Shown: in pieces, positions 54,101 through 60,100 of the stretch
Numbering within the stretch: position 1 is the first letter of the stretch
Layout of the letters: each line of letters begins with the position of its first letter
Source: Brachycybe producta
Lineage: Eukaryota > Arthropoda > Diplopoda > Playtdesmida > Andrognathidae
Direction: 5' to 3'
Length of the DNA: 64,000 nucleotides
Assembly (NCBI GenBank): GCA_036925085.1
Contig: JAUPFP010000006.1
Coordinates: forward strand, 7,631,325-7,695,324
Notes under the pieces: generated by a model
What the model was told of the DNA's origin: nothing
Database searches by the model: none
The model's input: only the letters and a program-made list of their open reading frames with translations
Position numbers and translations under genes: made by a program

Positions 54101-57100
54101 CCAGCCTCTGCTCTTGTTGTCTTCGCCGGTCAAGACATTTACACAGTTCGGGCACTGAGTCCGGGTCGTATTTAGTCCTATTCCGGCCCTGTTGTAAGGC
54201 CTACAAAAAGACCTTGTTTTCTCGGGAATCTTCCTCGTACAGGGCGTGACGATACCAATGGCGGTTGGAGGTTCCAAGCAGAGGAAATCAGAAAGTTTCT
54301 GAGTTCCTCTGTCGGAAATCCCTTTGGATGGGTTTCTGTAACTAAATTTCTTCAATACACAAAACTCACACTTTGTTGAGGTAGATATAAAAATATATAT
54401 GATCTCTTTACTAACTCTATATTTTTAATTGAAAACTTTACATTATTCAAAACTCTTACATAATAGAAAAGGATCTTTTCTTAAATCAGAACTCGATTGT
54501 TCTCTAGATCTCTCCATTTTGAACTACCCTCACACATAAGTTTCACGGCACACCTGTTCGGTCTCCTGGGAGGGGCAACTGTCACCTCAGGGCTCAATGA
54601 TTGACCAACTGGGCCAATCACTGCCCTGGGCTGGAGATACTACCTTAAAAGGAAAGGTATTTCTGGGACTCTATTCCCAATTCTCACGGTACGACTGGGT
54701 TCCACGAATTCACTCAGAATTCGGGCCACCCAAGTCTGAACATCTGTGCACCAAGGGGTGCCATGCTGACAAATAGGAATTTCTACAGGGTCTTCCACCA
54801 TTCTGTTACTACAGGGTGTCACACACTGGAGGAGAAAATAGGAATGGAGGGGACAAAACTGCGCGGTGCCATGTTCATAGTGGACGAACCTCTACTTAGA
54901 AACTATGCACCGCATCACCGATTTAGTGGATGCTCAGCTTCATAGTTTTTGTTGCACTTCTCTTTCAGGCCGGAATTATTTATGGGGGCTAGTTGGCACA
55001 GTAAACTAGAATTTCGAATTGAAAAAATAAGCACAAGAGCAGTAGTAGCCTGCAAAGGCCCTTCAGTGAGTGACCTAGTGGCATCATGTTACCACCACCA
55101 TCACCTATTGCACGAGAAGCATAATTGTTAAGCCTGATTTCTGTTATTGTCCAACGTTAAAAATAATGGATACTACAAAAGACCTGAAGCTATTCATTAA
55201 AATACATATTTTTTCAGTTCTTAGAAATTTAGGTTTTCTTATTATACATTCAACATTACAACAAACCTAAGTTATGCAAACTACATTTCACACTTAAATT
55301 GCATTTGCGAGGCGCGAAAAGTAACTTAAAGGCCATATTATAATCTTATAAACCAGCTTTTCATTTTCTTTTCTGCACTCACTTTCAAAAAACGAAAGAA
55401 AAAAAAAAACAAAACAACAAAAACAACTAACTAAGTTGTGAAACCTAACTGCAGTTAATGTCTTGTTTTACGAGCATTGAAGCTGCTGCTGCTGCAGTTT
55501 TATTCTTATCGCAAAAGAGCAGAGAGAACAATTTACACCAAAACACAAGACACTTATTGTAATTTTAGCAAAATGTCAAGAGTTAGAGATGGATCACACA
55601 TGCAGAAAAAAAATTCCACTGAAAAGGAATTTATCGAAGTAGTGGACATTTTTTTCTTCTTGTCACGCAGAACTAGACCATTGGCACAAAGACCATTTTT
55701 TAACTGCAAAATAACGTTGAAGGTGGCTGGACTTTGATTGCAATGTATTTTTTATGGAGAGATGAGAGACTTTGACATATACACCGGCCACTTCAAAAAT
55801 ATTTCCTTATGAAAGTCCATATCTTGTCTGAATGGCTAATTTTTGCAGTTCATTCAACCACATTTGGACAACATTCTAAGCACTGCAGTGGTCTCAAAGT
55901 CGTCAGTTTCGGCCTCAGCCAGACTTCATTGGGCCTTAGATGGTATCAACCAATAAAAAGGTGTCCATTCAGTAGCCTCATTCCTGTATTTCCTTGAAAT
56001 GTTTTCTGCTGTAATGTGCGAGAACCCTTTTGAACGCAAAGAAAAGCAGAACTGTAGCTAAAAATTTCATCTGATTTTGTTTATTTCTATTTCTATGTTC
56101 TGCTTGATTTTCTGCATGTATGATCCCATCTCCAACTTGTTATTTTGCAAAAGGGAGTTGATTATTTTTTTTTTTTTTTTGCAAGAGAATAATTTCTCAT
56201 GCTGCAATAGATCTCAGTAAATGAAACTCCATTTCGAGAGTAATTAAGCACTGAAAATATTGTTGCAAAAATATACAGTAGTGTCAATTGAAAACCAAAA
56301 AAAATAACATGTTAAGTTGTTCAACATCATGATGGTCCGAAAAATCAATTTACCATGAAAAATACACAAAACGAACATTTGTTCTGTGCAAGCCAAATGA
56401 TAATTGCGAGATAAGCTGAATTTAATTTCATGTTTATCACACGACTCATAAAACATAATTGTTTCATTAACCTCGATTTGTATTCTCCTTTTCTTTCTTC
56501 TTTTTTGTTACTTCGTAAATGTGTTTTTGTTCAATGTTTTTTCTTTTTCTTCCTCTTTTGTTTTTTTGTTAACAGAATATCAGTGATTTTTCGTGTGCGA
56601 TCTGCAAAAGCTGTTAAAATAACCGATCTCGACTTGATCAAACGTTTGGGTTGTATCGTCGGAGGTTTCGGCGTCTTCCTCGTCATTAGAACTGTGGTGG
56701 CAACACCTCATGTAATTGTTGGCAGAACGGCTGATGATCTAAAAGCATTTCTTTGTTCCACAGATTGGTGGGATCACTCCTTCACCATTAGTAAGTTCAA
56801 TACGATACCATATTGTACTGTGCCCTTACACAGCATGAAGACAAAAGTGTGAGGGCACATTTTAGTAAAAATTTACAGAGTTTACAACAAATTGGTTTAA
56901 CCATGACTTTTATGATAACTATAAGGCAAAAAAAAAAAAAGTCTGCATAAAATGCACAAAACACCATCACAAAATCTCCAACCCCCTTTCGTTTCATTTG
57001 TAGGGCTCGGTTTTTCTGCAATATCAACGAATGTATCTCAATTTGTGGCCCAATGTGCCAATTGTGAAGTAATCATCTTTATCATCATCATCATCATCAG

Positions 57101-60100
57101 TGCAACTGCAATTATACGTTTTTCTAATCAAAAGGGTTTGTTAGATATCAGATGTCTGGTTACTATCAGTTAAGTCAACTAGAGTTCTACTCTCTAACCA
57201 GTGTTTTGTTTGAAGAAAAAAACAAACAACATAACTAGATCGTTAACCCTACTTCACAATTGGCTATTGAGCCATAGATTGAAAAAAAAAAAACAGGTGC
57301 TTTATATTGCATAAAAATCCGAGCAATAGCAATTTGTTATAACATATCAGCTCCATATAAAAAGCTCAAAATAAAAGGCATAAAAAACGCACAAATTGCT
57401 TCATTTCTTATAAATCTGCATAAATTCGCACAATTCCAATTTATGTCTTTTAAAGAAATTTTTTTTGGTCAAAAAATAAATTCTACAAAGGATTTCTTAA
57501 ATTAAATCGTTGTCATTTTGCATTTTGTTTTATTATATTATTATTTCATCTGATGGTGTTAACAATTAATAGCTTAAGATAATTCATTCAGCTTTTGTTA
57601 TACGACCATATAACAAATTTTTATTTGCATTTTTTTTTGCATATATTGCACCTTTTTTCGGACCTATTATTATCTATTTGCATAAAACGCAAAATTTCTA
57701 AAAACAATGTTTGGCTTAATATTACAATTATAATTACAATTAGTACTCTGCTAGCAGCCAAATAGGCCTATGACAGAGGGACATAAAAGTCCACATGCAG
57801 CATTAAGCATTTGTTAAGCACATATATAAAAAACAAAATTAATATACAATTGTCAATCCCACAAAACAAAATTATCTCCATTCACCACTTCCCCAGGAAA
57901 AAATCTCCCTAATTTTCCTAGAGTAGTCAGCCCTGCCCATCACTGGACTGTGGTTTAGGACGATTATTAATTAGCCTTTCCAGGGCTAATTAGGGTTCGG
58001 TACAAAGTGCCCAAAAGTCCAAATGATTGTCTAAGGAGGCTGGCAAGTTAACCAAATAGCAATGTCACTATATAACTATTTTCCTTTCCACATATACAGT
58101 ATATTTGTATCTCACGAGTCACAACAAAAGATGTAAAGATTTAGAAGTACTACATATACAATGCATGTGGAATCAATCTGTTTTACAACTCTCGCATTTT
58201 ATTACTTGTGTCAATGTTGTAACCTAGATTTCTACATTTATTTCGAGAAAAACATATACCAAGTGGTGCAAATAAAACGTCTTCTGTTTAAGAACCTCAA
58301 AGAAACAACTATCCCCTCCCCAAAAAAAATTTCAGAATTTGAACATTTTGCGGTTATGACACAACATAACTCCAATATTTATTTACCAAGAAATAAACAA
58401 AAGTTATTTAAATTTCAAAAATGACATTAAAAAAGTCGTTTCGGGAGTTTTCATTTAAAAATAAAAACAAATTTTATTAAATACTAGACTAACTAGGCTC
58501 ACTGCTGTTGTACAGTTCTGTGAAAAATAACTGCAACACTTAGTTTTTTTTCTCCAATTTTTAACAAGGGTAAGGTAAGTATTTATCAACCTTACACAGC
58601 TACAGATTTGTACGTTTAGGTAATTGATAACAATATCATAAAATCTACATTATATGTACAAAGTTTGAACTATATTAAAAATTAAAAACGTTATTGCTTA
58701 TTAAAAACGACAGTAAACTAGGAGAACTACGGGAGCCTCTCAAGTATCTCGATACTTGGAGGACACCGGGAGCCTCTCAAGTCTCTCGATACTTGGAGGA
58801 CAACGGGAGCCTCTCAAGTCTCTCGATACTTGGAGGACACCGGGAGCCTCTAAAGTCTCTCGATACTTGGAGGACACCGGGATCCTCTAAAGTCTCTCGA
58901 TACTTGGAGGACACCGGGATCCTCTCATGTCTCTCGATACTTGGAGGACACCGGGAGCCTCTAATGTCTCTCGATACCTGGAGGACACCACTCAAGTCTT
59001 GAAACTCGGAGGACCCCGGGAGCTTCACAAAACTGTGAAATGTAAATTTATGTTAAACAAAATTTAACAGCTTTCAAAATATTCAAATGCATATCTTTAA
59101 CATGCTTGGAGCTATACTGAGAAAACGTAGCCAATTTTTTTGCACCTCCCTTCACTCGAATAGCAAAAACAAAATTTTGAGGGGGAGGAGGAAGCACAGG
59201 TGCCAGATTATGAGATTTGACCAGCCAAGTATTTTGTAGCCATTACGGTTCTGTAAGAAGTTGAGAAAATACAGAATCATGTGACATCAGCAAATTGGAA
59301 AAGAAATTACGCAATGTTTGTAACTTAAGCACATTTTTGGCCTCATTAAAATAATGTAACACCCTGTTTTTCCCCTTACCTTGAAAACCATAGCCTTGGG
59401 GTCCCTCGTACCCGAAGTGCCTCATTTACGCCCCTTCCCTCTACCTGAGAGACCCCAAAGTACAAATCACATCCTGGTTCCAGAATCGGTGGATAGATAC
59501 CTATCCAGGCATGGTCCCATGGGCATGGGTGCACCCACACAGGTGCAACCATGCACAAGGTATAAAAGCCCATGTCTTGATTTATTCGGGGCTCCATTCT
59601 CTGATAACGAAACATGAAATAACTCATTCATCGGTCCGGTGGTTAAGCAACGCCACTATTTCATGTATCATCCTTCCCCCAACAGTTGCACTTGCCCCAC
59701 CTTAACTTAGTTTATAAAATGTCGTGATATACAGCATCTAGCTTGAAATACGACTCGTGTTACCTGCCCCACCTAATATACTCCCACAATGTACTAAAAA
59801 TCTCTAGAAATGTCAGAAATTTTGTTATAGAATATATTACATTACAAAAATAAGAAGAATATCCTTTTTATATATGAACTCAACCCTTCTCTACTTAAGA
59901 AGTGTTGCAATCATAAAAACAAAACCTAAGATAAAAAGAGCACAAAAAAAAAGAGTAAAGAATAAGAATCTGCAAAAAAATATACAAACTGTTTGGGAAG
60001 ATTCACAACTGTCTTTTTTTTCTTCCTCACTCACTCTCATAGTAGCCTTTAACTCCCAACGATCAATACTTAAAAAAAAAAGAAGAAAAAAAAAACAGAA

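Larger units (their letters stand above)
46040..56575. other. Intron f (10.5 kb)
   Basis: Holds a GT microsatellite (47088-47107), hAT MITE 48152-48479, a 15-bp tandem repeat (50134-50190), a possible mariner-like element 51760-52941 with a nested hAT MITE, and an LTR-like retroelement end at 53792-54823. Stretches 46060-48140, 48490-51750 and 54830-56570 show no gene. Near 47640-47810 a 'gcgcccgaggtaggtgcctc' piece looks like a hAT end without its partner. Confidence 0.65.

Noticed and set aside
58694-59028. 102- and 83-codon frames with repeated peptides
   Set aside because: They are produced by the 37-bp minisatellite on both strands.
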